A stretch of 64,000 bases of DNA from Acidobacteria bacterium UBA2994 (GCA_002346545.1 DEAA01000013.1:45181-109180), one strand, 5' to 3'; positions 17,077 through 26,073 are shown, counted from the stretch's first letter. Program-made: numbers and translations. Notes: generated by a model from the letters alone, not told the origin.

Positions 17077-17865
17077 TTAAGGTTTCTTGCGGTCGATGAA
17101 CGCCTGCATCATGCGGGCCGGTTCATCGGTTTCGAAGGCGCTGGTGAACGACCTGACGCCCGCCTTCACGGCGTGATCTAGGGCGAGGTCTTCCCATTGC
17201 CTGGCTAGCGATTTCTGGAGCCGGATGGCCCGGGGGCCGCTGGCCGCGATCGAGTGCACCCATCGGTCCACGGCTTCGTCGAGCTGGGAGACGGGTACCG
17301 TGCGTTCGACTAGTCCCCACTGTTCAGCGCGGACCGCATCGATCGTGTCGCCGGTCAGCACGAGCTCTCGGGCGCGGCCTGTACCGATCAGCCGAGGGAG
17401 CAACGCCGCCTCGATGACCGATGGAATTCCAACGCGGACCTCCGGCATCGCAAAGATAGCGTCGTCCGCCGCCACCCGTAGATCGCACGAGGCGGCCACT
17501 TCGAGTCCGCCACCTAGGCAGTAGCCCTGGATGCGAGCGATGACCGGCACCGGACATTGGCGGATGGCCGCGCACGCCCCGTGCAGGCGCTCGATGAACA
17601 CCGGCGCCGAACGCCTTGTCAGCGAGCGCATCTCGGTGATGTCGGCCCCGCCGATGAAGGCGCGTTCACCGGCCCCGGTCAGCACTACTGCCTGCAGCTC
17701 GTCGTCTCTGCCCAGATGAGTGAACGCGTCGATCATGGCTTCGATCGAGACCGTGTTCAGGACGTTCAGTTTGTCCGGTCGGTTGATCGTAACTCGGGCG
17801 CATCGGCCGCCCTCGTCAAGGGACAGCAGATCGGTTCGGATTTGCGACGTGTGTGATGAAGGCAT
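17077..17865 (-). CDS. Enoyl-CoA hydratase/isomerase family protein
   Basis: This 262-residue crotonase-fold protein has VTINRPDKLNVLN as first strand, IGGADITEM as the first oxyanion segment and GYCLGGGLEVAASCD as the second. The active-site helix reads PEVRVGIPSVIEAALLPRLIG, with Glu in place of the usual Gly-Phe-Gly-Gly turn. I have seen this subgroup pattern before, though its substrate is unknown to me. It hydrates or isomerises a CoA ester in the cytosol. It is divergent from the SDR gene (56 bases), and the pair could share control. Confidence 0.9.
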   Translation of the reverse strand: MPSSHTSQIRTDLLSLDEGGRCARVTINRPDKLNVLNTVSIEAMIDAFTHLGRDDELQAVVLTGAGERAFIGGADITEMRSLTRRSAPVFIERLHGACAAIRQCPVPVIARIQGYCLGGGLEVAASCDLRVAADDAIFAMPEVRVGIPSVIEAALLPRLIGTGRARELVLTGDTIDAVRAEQWGLVERTVPVSQLDEAVDRWVHSIAASGPRAIRLQKSLARQWEDLALDHAVKAGVRSFTSAFETDEPARMMQAFIDRKKP

Positions 17866-17921
17866 AGTCTCTGTGCGGGGCGCCGGTCTGGCGGCGCCGG
17901 ACCATTTCAGCAGACGGCAGG

Positions 17922-18704
17922 ATGGAGCTCAAGGATCGGATCGTGGTGGTGACCGGCGGAGCGTTAGGGATCGGGCGGGCCCTGGTCCGGCGGTTTGCGA
18001 GCGAAGGCGCCAGGCACGTGGTCGTCGTGGACATAGATGGCGACGGGGCGCGCGATGTGGCGGCCGAAGTCGGTGGCACGGCCATTACCGCCGATGTCGG
18101 TCACGGGCCGGACATGAGTCGGGTGGTCCATCAGATCGAAGACGAGGTCGGTTCCATCGACCTGTTCTGTTCTAACGCCGGTCTATTCGTGCCTGGGGAT
18201 GCAGAGGTCAGCGACGAGTTGTGGGAGGCCAGCTGGCGAGTCAACGTGCTTGCCCACGTGCACATGGCGCGGACGCTAGTGCCGCGTATGCTCGAGCGAG
18301 GTAGGGGCTATCTGCTGCAGACGGCGTCGGCGGCCGGTTTGCTGAGCCAGATCGGGTCGGCGCCCTATTCGACGACCAAGCATGCCGCCGTGGGCTTCGC
18401 CGAATGGCTGGCGATCACCTATGGCGAACGCGGACTACGCGTGTCCGTGCTGTGTCCGCAGGCGGTCCGTACCCGGATGACCGAAGGTGTCGAGGTGGGT
18501 ACCGTCTCGGCCGTCGACGGGATGCTCGAGCCAGACGTGGTGGCCGCAGCCGTCGTGCGAGGTCTGGAGGAGGAGCGGTTCCTCATCCTGCCGCATCCGC
18601 AGGTCGAGGAGTACATGCGGCGCAAAGCGGCCGACTATGACCGGTGGCTGCGTGGGATGCGCAAGCTCAAGCAGAGATTCCCGGATGTTTCGGGGGACGG
18701 GTAG
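17922..18704 (+). CDS. Short-chain dehydrogenase/reductase
   Basis: A 260-residue classical SDR. The cofactor motif is TGGALGIG, followed by ADVGHGPD and the SNAG loop (CSNAGLF). The catalytic Ser is in TASAAG and the YSTTKHA motif holds Tyr and Lys. An acidic residue after strand two (VVVDIDGDG) favours NAD over NADP. The substrate is unknown. It is divergent from a crotonase and 74 bases upstream of an aminotransferase. Confidence 0.93.
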   Translation: MELKDRIVVVTGGALGIGRALVRRFASEGARHVVVVDIDGDGARDVAAEVGGTAITADVGHGPDMSRVVHQIEDEVGSIDLFCSNAGLFVPGDAEVSDELWEASWRVNVLAHVHMARTLVPRMLERGRGYLLQTASAAGLLSQIGSAPYSTTKHAAVGFAEWLAITYGERGLRVSVLCPQAVRTRMTEGVEVGTVSAVDGMLEPDVVAAAVVRGLEEERFLILPHPQVEEYMRRKAADYDRWLRGMRKLKQRFPDVSGDG

Positions 18705-18778
18705 GGCACGACGGCCGTTGGTGGGCGAGGAGGTGGTAGCCTCGATAGACGAGGTCGATCCGCCACGTTGGGAGACCG

Positions 18779-20107
18779 ATGCGACGCAACATTGTTCACA
18801 TAGGCGCTGGAGAGCTCAGCTACGCGATTCGCGAGATCGTCGAACAGGCCACTCGCCTGGAAGCGCTTGGGGTCGAGATGGCCTGGGAGAACATCGGCGA
18901 CCCGGTGGCGAAGGGCGACCGGATTCCTGGTTGGATCAAGGACATCGTGGCCGATCTGGTGCGCGATGACTCGTCCTACCGCTATTGCCCGTCCCGAGGA
19001 GAGTTGGCCACCAGAGAGTTCTTGGCCGGGCGCGTTAACGCCCGGGGCGGCGCGCAGATCGGTGCCGACGACATTCTATTCTTCAATGGTCTGGGCGACG
19101 CGGTCTCGAAGGTGTTCGGCTTTCTACGGCGTGAGGCCCGCGTGATCGGGCCTTCGCCGGCGTACTCCACCCATTCATCGGCCGAGGGCGCCCATGCGGG
19201 CGACCACCCGCTGACCTACACCCTCGATCCGAATCGCGGCTGGCAGCCGGATCTGGACGAGATGCGGGAGAAGGTCCGCTATAACCCGTCCATTGCCGGC
19301 ATCCTGCTCATCAACCCAGACAACCCGACCGGGGTGGTCTATTCCCGCGAGACGCTGCAAGGCGTGGTCGAGTTGGCGCAGGAGTTCGATCTGTTCGTGA
19401 TGTGCGACGAGGTGTACATCAACATCACCTACGGCGGCGCCGAGGCGGTGCATCTGTCCGATGTGATCGGTGACGTGTGTGGGTTCTCCCTCAAGGGCAT
19501 TTCGAAGGAGATTCCCTGGCCCGGATCTCGTTGTGGGTGGGTCGAGTTCTACAACCGCGAGCGTGATCCGGTATTCGAGCGGTTCGCGCAGAGCCTGCTC
19601 GGCGCCAAGATGCTCGAAGTTTGCTCGACCACGCTACCGCAGCGCGCCATTCCTCGCATCCTGGGCGACCCGCGCTATTCGGGTCACCTCGCGGAGCGGG
19701 CCCAGGAGTTCGAACGCCGGGCCGACGAGGCCTGCCAAGTTCTCCAGGACGTACCGGGCATCAGCGTGAACCGGCCTCAGGGGGCGTTCTACATGACTGT
19801 GCTGTTCGACCGGGACGCCCTCAACGACCGGATGGTGCTCGAGATCGCCAACCCCGAAGTGCGGGTGGTCATCGACGAGCTTCTCGAAGACACCACCGCG
19901 CTCGACTTTCGCTTCGTCTACCACTTGATGGGCGCCACCGGCATTGTCGTGGTGCCGCTCTCGTCGTTCGCTTGCGCCTATCACGGCTTCCGTATCACCC
20001 TGCTCGAGTGCGACACGGCGCGTCGTCGCTCCATCTTCGAGACCCTGGCCCGCAGCATTCGCGACTATCTGGCATCTGGCGCGCCAGCCGCGGCGAGTCA
20101 ATCCTAA
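18779..20107 (+). CDS. PLP-dependent aminotransferase, class I/II
   Basis: This is a 442-residue fold-type I enzyme. Visible features are the substrate-binding NPDNPTG, the MCDEVYINITY segment with the Asp that contacts the PLP nitrogen, SLKGISKEIPWPGSRCGW with the Schiff-base Lys in GISK, and the C-terminal Arg in FRITL that would bind the alpha-carboxylate. It resembles AlaA/AspC-type aminotransferases. The exact amino acid is not clear. GGGAG lies before the ATG. It is followed after 33 bases by a CNNM gene. Confidence 0.9.
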   Translation: MRRNIVHIGAGELSYAIREIVEQATRLEALGVEMAWENIGDPVAKGDRIPGWIKDIVADLVRDDSSYRYCPSRGELATREFLAGRVNARGGAQIGADDILFFNGLGDAVSKVFGFLRREARVIGPSPAYSTHSSAEGAHAGDHPLTYTLDPNRGWQPDLDEMREKVRYNPSIAGILLINPDNPTGVVYSRETLQGVVELAQEFDLFVMCDEVYINITYGGAEAVHLSDVIGDVCGFSLKGISKEIPWPGSRCGWVEFYNRERDPVFERFAQSLLGAKMLEVCSTTLPQRAIPRILGDPRYSGHLAERAQEFERRADEACQVLQDVPGISVNRPQGAFYMTVLFDRDALNDRMVLEIANPEVRVVIDELLEDTTALDFRFVYHLMGATGIVVVPLSSFACAYHGFRITLLECDTARRRSIFETLARSIRDYLASGAPAAASQS

Positions 20108-20140
20108 CCTCCGGCCGGGCGTCCGGCCCAGTGCGATTCC

Positions 20141-21112
20141 ATGGCGACACTTCTTGCGTTGACCGTCTGTTTCATCATCCTGTCCGGGCTCGTGGCGATG
20201 GTGGACGCCGCGGTCTTGAGTGTTTCGCGGGCGGAGACCGAGGAAGCGGTCGCGCACCGCCTCTGGGGCGCACCGCAGCTGCGCCGGATCACCGAGCAGC
20301 TCACCCGCTCGGTAGTGGTCATTGTGGTCGTCACCAACACCATCAATATTCTGGGTCCGATCCTCGTGGGCCAGGCGGCGGTAGCCGCCTTCGGTCCGGC
20401 GGCCATCGGTTGGATGACCCTGGTGTTGACGCTGGGCACCATCGTGTTCTCCGAGATCATCCCGAAGTCGCTCGGTACCCACTACGCCCCGCGGATCAGC
20501 CGGTTCGCGGCGTTGCCGATTCTCGGCCTCACCTATGCGCTTTATCCGCTGGTGTTGCTGCTCGACGCCTTTACCCGGCTCTTTCGCCGTGGCCGACGCC
20601 GCGTGGGGACCGAGGAGCAGATCCGTGCGCTGACTACGCTGGGCCGTAAGGCTGGCTATATCGAGGCCGATGAGGGTGTCCTCGTCCATAAGGCGTTCAT
20701 CCTCAACGACCGCACGGCGGCCGACATCATGACTCCGCGGGCCGATATCGCCAGCCTGCGGCTACAGTCCTCGGTGAGAGAGGCGGCTGACATCGTCATG
20801 AGGCAGCCGTTCTCGCGCTACCCGGTTTTCGGCGCCTCGCTGGACGATTTCCGCGGGGTGGTGCTGGCGCGCGACTTGCTTGAGGCGGTGGCGCGTGGCG
20901 AGGGAGACCGACTGCTCGAGTCGGTGCTTCGGGACGGGCTCGAGGTGGATGCCACGCGACGGTCAGACGCGTTGCTCCTTGAGTTCCGGTTGCGCAGGAC
21001 GCACCTAGCGGTGGTGCGGCGTGACGACGACACGATCGGGCTCGTTACGCTGGAGGACGTGCTCGAAGAGCTGGTGGGCGAGATTAGTGACGAGACTGAC
21101 GTCCAGTACTGA
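20141..21112 (+). CDS. CNNM-domain (DUF21) CBS-pair membrane protein lacking the CorC_HlyC domain
   Basis: This 323-residue protein begins with a DUF21/CNNM transmembrane domain (about 1-180). It includes the helix LLALTVCFIILSGLVAMVDA and the conserved ITEQLTRSVVVIVVVTNTIN. A CBS pair follows at about 195-320 (DIMTPRADIASLR and LVTLEDVLEELVG). Typical homologues of about 430 residues end with an extra CorC_HlyC transport-associated domain, which is absent here. The family is linked to Mg or Co efflux. The short form may be a natural variant. Confidence 0.88.
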   Translation: MATLLALTVCFIILSGLVAMVDAAVLSVSRAETEEAVAHRLWGAPQLRRITEQLTRSVVVIVVVTNTINILGPILVGQAAVAAFGPAAIGWMTLVLTLGTIVFSEIIPKSLGTHYAPRISRFAALPILGLTYALYPLVLLLDAFTRLFRRGRRRVGTEEQIRALTTLGRKAGYIEADEGVLVHKAFILNDRTAADIMTPRADIASLRLQSSVREAADIVMRQPFSRYPVFGASLDDFRGVVLARDLLEAVARGEGDRLLESVLRDGLEVDATRRSDALLLEFRLRRTHLAVVRRDDDTIGLVTLEDVLEELVGEISDETDVQY

Positions 21113-21126
21113 GGCCGCCTGGCTAC

Positions 21127-21813
21127 TCAGAACTGACGTTCGTAGCGCCAGCCGGCATCAAGCATCCAAATGCGGTGTCGGGGGCCGTCACAGTCAATGC
21201 GCCCGTTTTCGTACGCGCAGTCCTCGGCATAGAGCGCGACCTTCCCGCCGTCCGTTCGGTGGATGCGGCCGAGAAAATGTTCCCGCTTCCAGCCGTCGAT
21301 CGAGGTGAGCATGTCGGCGGCGCTCTCGTGATCCAAGAGCCGCGTGCTGAGAGCAAAGGTCGGGTTGGCGAACTGGACCTCGCCGGCGCGGTGGGCCTGT
21401 AGTGCCTCCTGGGGGCGCTCCCAGCGATAGTCGAGGATCTCGCTGCCGTCAACCTCGACCCGGTCGGGCGAGACTACTGCTGCAAAGAACCAGGTCGCAA
21501 AGCGGATGGGACTCGGTTCGGGGGTGGTCCACTCGCAAATCGGGTGCAGAGTGTTGGGAACGACCTCTACCCCGGCCTCTTCCTGCGCTTCCCGGGCCGC
21601 GGCACGCTTGGCCTGGGAGAACTCGTCGCTGGATGGTTCGATGGGCGCGTCGCTGGCTTCGATCCGCCCGCCGGGAAACACCCAGAATCCACCCATGAAA
21701 CGGAGATCGGGATTGCGGCGTAGATAGAGAATTTCAGGACCGTCGGCGGCGTCTCTGAGCAACAGTACTGAGGCTGCTGGTTTCGGAGTCACAGGGGCCG
21801 AGGAGTCATTCAC
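21127..21813 (-). CDS. NUDIX hydrolase
   Basis: This protein has 228 residues when started at GTG 21813. Extending further upstream gives a long Pro/Arg/Thr-rich run lying antisense over the TauE gene and is rejected. The Nudix box is GGRIEASD...AAAREAQEEAGVEV, with an insertion of about 15 residues between the Gly and the REAQEE part. That is typical of the larger CoA-pyrophosphatase/NUDT19-like subgroup. It cleaves a nucleoside diphosphate linked to another moiety, using Mg. It is convergent with the CNNM gene, 14 bases apart, and divergent from TauE by 37 bases. Confidence 0.88.
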   Translation of the reverse strand: MNDSSAPVTPKPAASVLLLRDAADGPEILYLRRNPDLRFMGGFWVFPGGRIEASDAPIEPSSDEFSQAKRAAAREAQEEAGVEVVPNTLHPICEWTTPEPSPIRFATWFFAAVVSPDRVEVDGSEILDYRWERPQEALQAHRAGEVQFANPTFALSTRLLDHESAADMLTSIDGWKREHFLGRIHRTDGGKVALYAEDCAYENGRIDCDGPRHRIWMLDAGWRYERQF

Positions 21814-21850
21814 TACTCCATGGTACGCTGGAAAGCTCGACCCGCCCCCG

Positions 21851-22576
21851 ATGTCCCCCCTCGATATCGCCATCGTGATGCTCGTCAGCACTGTGGGGTT
21901 CACCCTCCAGGGTGCGGTAGGTTTCGGTATGGGTATTCTCGGCACCCCGATCCTGATTCTGCTCGACACCCGGTTGGTGCCTGGGCCGGTGCTGGCCTCG
22001 ACGATGCTCTTCACTTTGGCTCTCGGATTGCGCGAACGGCGCGCCATCGATATCAGCGGGCTGCGCTGGGCCATGATCGGCCGGGTCGTGGGCACGGCGC
22101 CAGCCGCCTGGGTACTCGCGGCCCTGCCGGCCGACCAGCTGAGCCTCGTCTTCGGCCTGGTTGTCCTATTTGGGGTGTCGCTGAGCGTGTCCGGGCTTCG
22201 GGTGGATCCGCGGCCGCCGGCGCTGCTGGTGGGCGGCGTGCTTTCCGGTGTGATGGGCACGATTGCTGCAGTAGGCGGGCCGCCGCTGGCATTGATCTAC
22301 CAGCATGCCCCCGGAGCGCAGGTGCGGGGGACGCTCTCAGGGCTTTTCTTTTTCGGTACTATCGTGTCGCTTGCGGCGCTCCTCATGGTGGGCCGGTTCG
22401 GATGGGCCGAGCTGCAGTTCACCCTGGCGATGTTGCCCGGAGCACTGTTCGGGTTCGTGGTGTCTCGCCGTCTGGCGACACGTCTTGACCGCGGCTACAC
22501 GAGGGCTGGTGTGCTCGGCGTGGCGACCATCGCGGGAACGGTGGTCGTGGTGAGGTATTTCCTTGGTGGGGTCTAA
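21851..22576 (+). CDS. TauE/SafE family permease
   Basis: This is a 241-residue membrane protein with about eight helices in two halves. Each half starts with a Gly/Pro-containing TauE-type segment: LQGAVGFGMGILGTPILILLD in the first half and SGVMGTIAAVGGPPLALIYQ in the second. The family moves sulfite, sulfoacetate or other anions. The substrate is not set by the sequence. The start codon directly follows the divergent NUDIX gene region. Confidence 0.9.
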   Translation: MSPLDIAIVMLVSTVGFTLQGAVGFGMGILGTPILILLDTRLVPGPVLASTMLFTLALGLRERRAIDISGLRWAMIGRVVGTAPAAWVLAALPADQLSLVFGLVVLFGVSLSVSGLRVDPRPPALLVGGVLSGVMGTIAAVGGPPLALIYQHAPGAQVRGTLSGLFFFGTIVSLAALLMVGRFGWAELQFTLAMLPGALFGFVVSRRLATRLDRGYTRAGVLGVATIAGTVVVVRYFLGGV

Positions 22577-22622
22577 TGTGAGCCGTACCCAGTGCCGAGA
22601 CTACGGGCGGGTTGAAGCGTTC

Positions 22623-23372
22623 ATGACATTGTCGTTTCGGAGCGTGGCTGTCGTGTGGGGCCTGGGGGCCCTGATTGGGACGTTATGTGTGGCGTCAGCC
22701 GGGGCGCAGAGCCTACGGGGAAGCCGGACGTCACTCGACCGGCAGACACGCCAAGCGCACGGGCACGACTTCACCTATCTCGCGGGTCCGACCCAGCTCC
22801 GCCGTTTCGTTGACGCCGGTCTCCTAGTGCCGGTCGGCGACACGCGCGATTACCGCCTGGAGAAGGTCTCGTTCCCGGTGGCCCGTCCCGAGGTGAAGCT
22901 CTTCATCGAGCGGCTCGCGGCCCAGTATCGACGCGGGTGCGGAGAACAGTTGGTTGTGACCAGCCTGACCCGGCCACAATCGCATCAGCCGCGGAACGCT
23001 TCGGACCAGTCGGTGCACCCGACCGGCATGGCCATCGACCTGCGACGCCCGGCCGGTCGGTGCCGCAGCTGGCTTGAGGACACGTTACTTTCGCTCGAGG
23101 CGCAGGGCGTGCTGGAAGCGACGCACGAGCGGCGGCCGCCGCACTACCACGTCGCGGTGTTTCCCGAACCTTATGCCGAGCACGTCGAGCGGCTGACCAC
23201 GCGTGGCGACCGTCCGTTCGTGCCCCGGGCCTACACGGTCCGCCAGGGCGATACGCTATGGGGCATCGCTTCGCGGCACGGCCTCTCGGCGGGAATGCTC
23301 AGGCGCGTCAACGAGCTGCGGTCGTCACGGATTTATCCGGGACAGTCGTTGACGGTGCCCGTTGCTCGGTGA
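22623..23372 (+). CDS. Secreted DUF5715 (peptidase M15-like) protein with C-terminal LysM
   Basis: A 249-residue protein with a signal peptide (hydrophobic 9-26, ASAGAQ). Residues 95-185 carry VTSLTRPQSHQ, then SVHPTGMAIDLRRP and PPHYHVAVFP. This matches the SxHxxGxAxD and HxH zinc-ligand pattern of D-Ala-D-Ala carboxypeptidase-like enzymes and of DUF5715. Residues 205-247 are one LysM module (AYTVRQGDTLWGIASRHG and IYPGQSLTVP), which binds peptidoglycan. It is therefore likely a cell-wall peptidase or wall-binding protein of the periplasm. The ATG at 22623 is chosen because the signal peptide follows directly. Confidence 0.8.
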   Translation: MTLSFRSVAVVWGLGALIGTLCVASAGAQSLRGSRTSLDRQTRQAHGHDFTYLAGPTQLRRFVDAGLLVPVGDTRDYRLEKVSFPVARPEVKLFIERLAAQYRRGCGEQLVVTSLTRPQSHQPRNASDQSVHPTGMAIDLRRPAGRCRSWLEDTLLSLEAQGVLEATHERRPPHYHVAVFPEPYAEHVERLTTRGDRPFVPRAYTVRQGDTLWGIASRHGLSAGMLRRVNELRSSRIYPGQSLTVPVAR

Positions 23373-23378
23373 AATTCC

Positions 23379-23406
23379 TTGTGCGGCTTCCGTGCCTCGC
23401 TACAAT
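23379..23406 (+). promoter_or_regulatory. Putative sigma-70 promoter for the 23.4-26 kb operon
   Basis: TTGTGC and TACAAT are spaced 16 bases apart, just after the stop codon at 23372 and about 70 bases before the first gene of the hypothetical-family operon. Pattern match only. Confidence 0.45.
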
Positions 23407-23475
23407 AGAGCCTTGACAGTTTCTCGCGCTGGGCCGGATTTCCGGCTCGGTTCGAGCATAGCTATGGAGCATCGA

Positions 23476-24327
23476 ATGAAGTCAGTGGTCGGAGTGTGTG
23501 CGCTCGCCTTGGGGCTGTTCGTTCCCGCCTTGGGGACGGCCCAGGGGCTGCAGGATGAGATTCCCCGCCTGGCCAACGGCAAGCCGGACATGAGCGGTAT
23601 CTGGCAGACCAACAACGAGGCCAACTGGGACATCGAGCCGCATATCGCGCGCCACTCGGTTGAGATGCGTGAAGGGCCGGTCAACCCTGTGCCGTCGATC
23701 GCCACGCTCCGGATGGGCGCGGTTGCCTCGGTGCCAGGCAGCTTGGGCGTCATCGTTGGTGGCGGACGGATCCCGTATACGGATGAGGCACGAGCGCTCA
23801 AAGCAGAGAATATGGCGAATTGGCACGAGCGCGACCCCGAGGTGAAGTGCTTCATGCCTGGGGTGCCGCGGGCCACCTACATGCCGATGCCGTTCCAGAT
23901 CGTGGCGAGCGAGAACGACTTCTTTATCGCCTACCAGTTCGCTGGCGCGGTGCGTGACATCTACATGGACAACCCGGGGCCCTCCCAGGTCGACTCCTGG
24001 ATGGGGTGGTCGGTGGGGAGCTGGGACGGTGACACGCTCGTGGTGGATGTAAGCGGGCTGCTCGAGGGCACCTGGTTCGACCGGGCCGGCAGTCATCACA
24101 GTAACCAGCTGCACGTGGTTGAGCGCTACACGATGGTCAGCCCGAATCACATCGACTACGAGGCAACCATCGAGGACCCCGTGGTGCTGACCGAGCCGTT
24201 CACCATCAAGATGCCGATCTACCGACGCATTGAGGAGAGCGCGCGGCTCATGGACTTCCGCTGTGTCGAATTCGTCGAAGAGCTGATGTTTGGCGAGTGG
24301 CGGCGCAATCCGTTGCCACGCGACTGA
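23476..24327 (+). CDS. Secreted hypothetical protein, family with GKPDMSGIW and GWSVGSWDGDTLVV motifs
   Basis: This 283-residue protein has a signal peptide ending near GTAQG. The ATG at 23476 has GGAG six bases upstream and is preferred to ATG 23464. It is one of four related proteins in the window (others at 24346, 27136 and 63703). Shared blocks are an N-terminal R-A/S-x-G-x-P-D-x-S/G-G, a central GWSVGSWDGDTLVVDVSG, and a C-terminal hydrophobic plus aromatic segment. The mature part is beta-rich and has a few aromatic clusters, but no catalytic motif I recognise. Such proteins are common and hypothetical in Acidobacteriota. It is the first gene of an operon with 24346 and the DUF6152 gene. 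Confidence 0.75.
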   Translation: MKSVVGVCALALGLFVPALGTAQGLQDEIPRLANGKPDMSGIWQTNNEANWDIEPHIARHSVEMREGPVNPVPSIATLRMGAVASVPGSLGVIVGGGRIPYTDEARALKAENMANWHERDPEVKCFMPGVPRATYMPMPFQIVASENDFFIAYQFAGAVRDIYMDNPGPSQVDSWMGWSVGSWDGDTLVVDVSGLLEGTWFDRAGSHHSNQLHVVERYTMVSPNHIDYEATIEDPVVLTEPFTIKMPIYRRIEESARLMDFRCVEFVEELMFGEWRRNPLPRD

Positions 24328-24345
24328 TTGAGGGAGGTTGGAACG

Positions 24346-25470
24346 ATGCGAGGTCGAATCCCGTTCGCCGTCGGCGTGTTCGCTTTGGTATCGCTGCCCT
24401 TGGCTGTCCCGGTGGCCGCGCAGGGTGACGACATCCCCCGGACGTCGGCCGGCCGGCCAGACCTATCTGGCACCTATGACGTCTCCACGCTGACTCCGTT
24501 GCAGCGTTCGCGCGATTATGGTGAGACGATGGCGCTCACGGACGAACAGGCCGCCGAGATCGCCGCCGCCGAGTTGCAGCGCAACATCGAGCGCCAGCGT
24601 GACAGCGACCCGAATCGTGGAGCGCCGCCCCAGGGCGGTGACGGATCGCGGGGCGCGGCTGGCAACGTCGGTGGCTACAACACGTTCTGGATCGACCGTG
24701 GCTCTAGCGCCTTCAAGGTTGACGGCGAGTGGCGCACGTCGATCCTGATCGATCCGCCCGACGGCCGGTTCCCGTCGCCGAGTCCGGAGTTGGTGGCCGA
24801 GCGGCAGGCCCGGCGCGCAGCGCTGTCGGCCGGCGAGGCGCCCGTCATCCGGCGGCGTCAGAACGATGGTACAGCCTATTGGCTCGAAGCGGGTCTCGAC
24901 GCGCCCGGGCCCTACGACAACATGGAGCAGCGGCCGTTCGCCGAGCGGTGCATGCTGTCGTTCAGCTCGACCGGCGGTCCGCCGATGCTGCCGGCGCTCT
25001 ACAACAACCACAAACGCATCGTCCAGAGTGAGGACACCGTCCTGATTCTGATCGAGATGGTGCACGACGCCCGGGTGGTCCGGATGAACGCCGAGCATGA
25101 TCCGCCTCACATCAAGAAGTGGTTGGGCGATTCGATCGGCTGGTGGGAGGAAGACACCCTGGTGGTGGAGACCACCAACTTCCGTGACACGCCGGCGTTC
25201 TCTCAGGGGTCCGAGAACATGAAGGTGACCGAGCGGTTCCGGCTTGAGAGCGCCGATTCGCTGGTCTATACCTTCACGGTCGAGGATCCGACCGTCTGGA
25301 CCGCGCCGTTTACCGGCGAGTACTCATGGCCACGTACCGACAATAAGGTGTTCGAGTATGCCTGTCATGAGGCCAACTACTCGTTCGAGGGGATCATGAG
25401 GGGTGCGAGGCTGCTGGAGGCCGAGTTCAGAGGTGAGGAGCCGGAAGGGGTGGTCAATCCGACTCGTTGA
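24346..25470 (+). CDS. Secreted hypothetical protein, long member of the same family
   Basis: The protein has 374 residues. The start at 24346 follows GGGAGG and the signal peptide ends at VAAQG. It shares the N-terminal RTSAGRPDLSGTYD, the helix-rich ALTDEQAAEIAAAELQRN, the cysteine-containing ERCMLSFSSTGGPPMLPALYNN, GWWEEDTLVVETTNFRD, and the terminal VFEYACHEANYSFEGIMRGA blocks with the protein at 27136. The two Cys, in ERCML and YACHE, could form a disulfide. It lies 18 bases after the first gene, so the pair is cotranscribed. Function unknown. Confidence 0.78.
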   Translation: MRGRIPFAVGVFALVSLPLAVPVAAQGDDIPRTSAGRPDLSGTYDVSTLTPLQRSRDYGETMALTDEQAAEIAAAELQRNIERQRDSDPNRGAPPQGGDGSRGAAGNVGGYNTFWIDRGSSAFKVDGEWRTSILIDPPDGRFPSPSPELVAERQARRAALSAGEAPVIRRRQNDGTAYWLEAGLDAPGPYDNMEQRPFAERCMLSFSSTGGPPMLPALYNNHKRIVQSEDTVLILIEMVHDARVVRMNAEHDPPHIKKWLGDSIGWWEEDTLVVETTNFRDTPAFSQGSENMKVTERFRLESADSLVYTFTVEDPTVWTAPFTGEYSWPRTDNKVFEYACHEANYSFEGIMRGARLLEAEFRGEEPEGVVNPTR

Positions 25471-25534
25471 CCGCGGTCTCGTCAGAGGCTGATACACTGG
25501 TATGACTAGTTTCAATAACGGCAGGAGATACACG

Positions 25535-25987
25535 ATGCGCAGGCAGATTCGACTGACGTTCCGACTTGGCATGGCGGCGCTCGCCCTTGCTGCGTTGGTG
25601 GTGACGGCTGGCGTGCCGGCTAGTGCCCACCATGCGTTCGGCGCCGAGTTCGACCCCAACCGTCCCGTTGTGCTCCGTGGTCCGGTGGTGAAGGTCGAGT
25701 GGGTGAACCCGCACACCTGGATTCACATGGAAGTGACGGGTGAGGACGGGAGCACGCAGACGTGGATGGTCGAAGGCGGCACTCCGAATACGCTGCTTCG
25801 CCGCGGGCTCAGCCGAGATACGATTCCGGTCGGCGCCATGATCGTGGTCGATGGCTATCAGAGCAAGGACCGAAGCGCGCGTGCCAATGGCCGTGACGTG
25901 ACTTTTGAGGACGGGCGCAAGTTCTTCATGGGCTCCTCGGGTACCGGCGCCCCGCGCGACGGCCGCGACGTAACCGAGCCTGAGTAG
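25535..25987 (+). CDS. Secreted DUF6152 family protein
   Basis: The protein has 150 residues. The ATG at 25535 has GGAG upstream and a signal peptide ending at SAHHA. It matches DUF6152 in length and in the motifs AHHAFGAEFD, KVEWVNPHTWIHM, VEGGTPNTLLRRG and DGRKFFMGSSG. The fold is a small OB- or cupin-like beta barrel, and the function is not known. In Acidobacteriota and some Proteobacteria this family sits next to the large hypothetical family seen upstream, as here. The tail is acidic. It ends about 45 bases before a strong terminator. Confidence 0.82.
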   Translation: MRRQIRLTFRLGMAALALAALVVTAGVPASAHHAFGAEFDPNRPVVLRGPVVKVEWVNPHTWIHMEVTGEDGSTQTWMVEGGTPNTLLRRGLSRDTIPVGAMIVVDGYQSKDRSARANGRDVTFEDGRKFFMGSSGTGAPRDGRDVTEPE

Positions 25988-26030
25988 ACGGCACTGGGGC
26001 CCGCACGGGTCTCTCCCACAGTAGCGTTGG

Positions 26031-26063
26031 GCGCCCGGGGCCACCGTCCCGGGCGCTTTTTTT
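26031..26063 (+). terminator. Rho-independent terminator after the DUF6152 gene
   Basis: A nine-pair stem (GCGCCCGGG with CCCGGGCGC) around an eight-base loop is followed by seven T residues. It ends the 23.5-26 kb operon. Confidence 0.85.
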
Positions 26064-26073
26064 GTCTGCCGCC

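Noticed and set aside
19621..20689. Two overlapping long frames, one on each strand, across the aminotransferase and CNNM genes
   Set aside because: Both cross the gene boundary at 20107-20141 in the wrong frame, and both real genes have clear motifs.
21814..22260. N-terminal extension of the NUDIX gene
   Set aside because: The extra 149 codons would be antisense to the TauE gene and encode a Pro/Thr/Arg-rich string without a fold.
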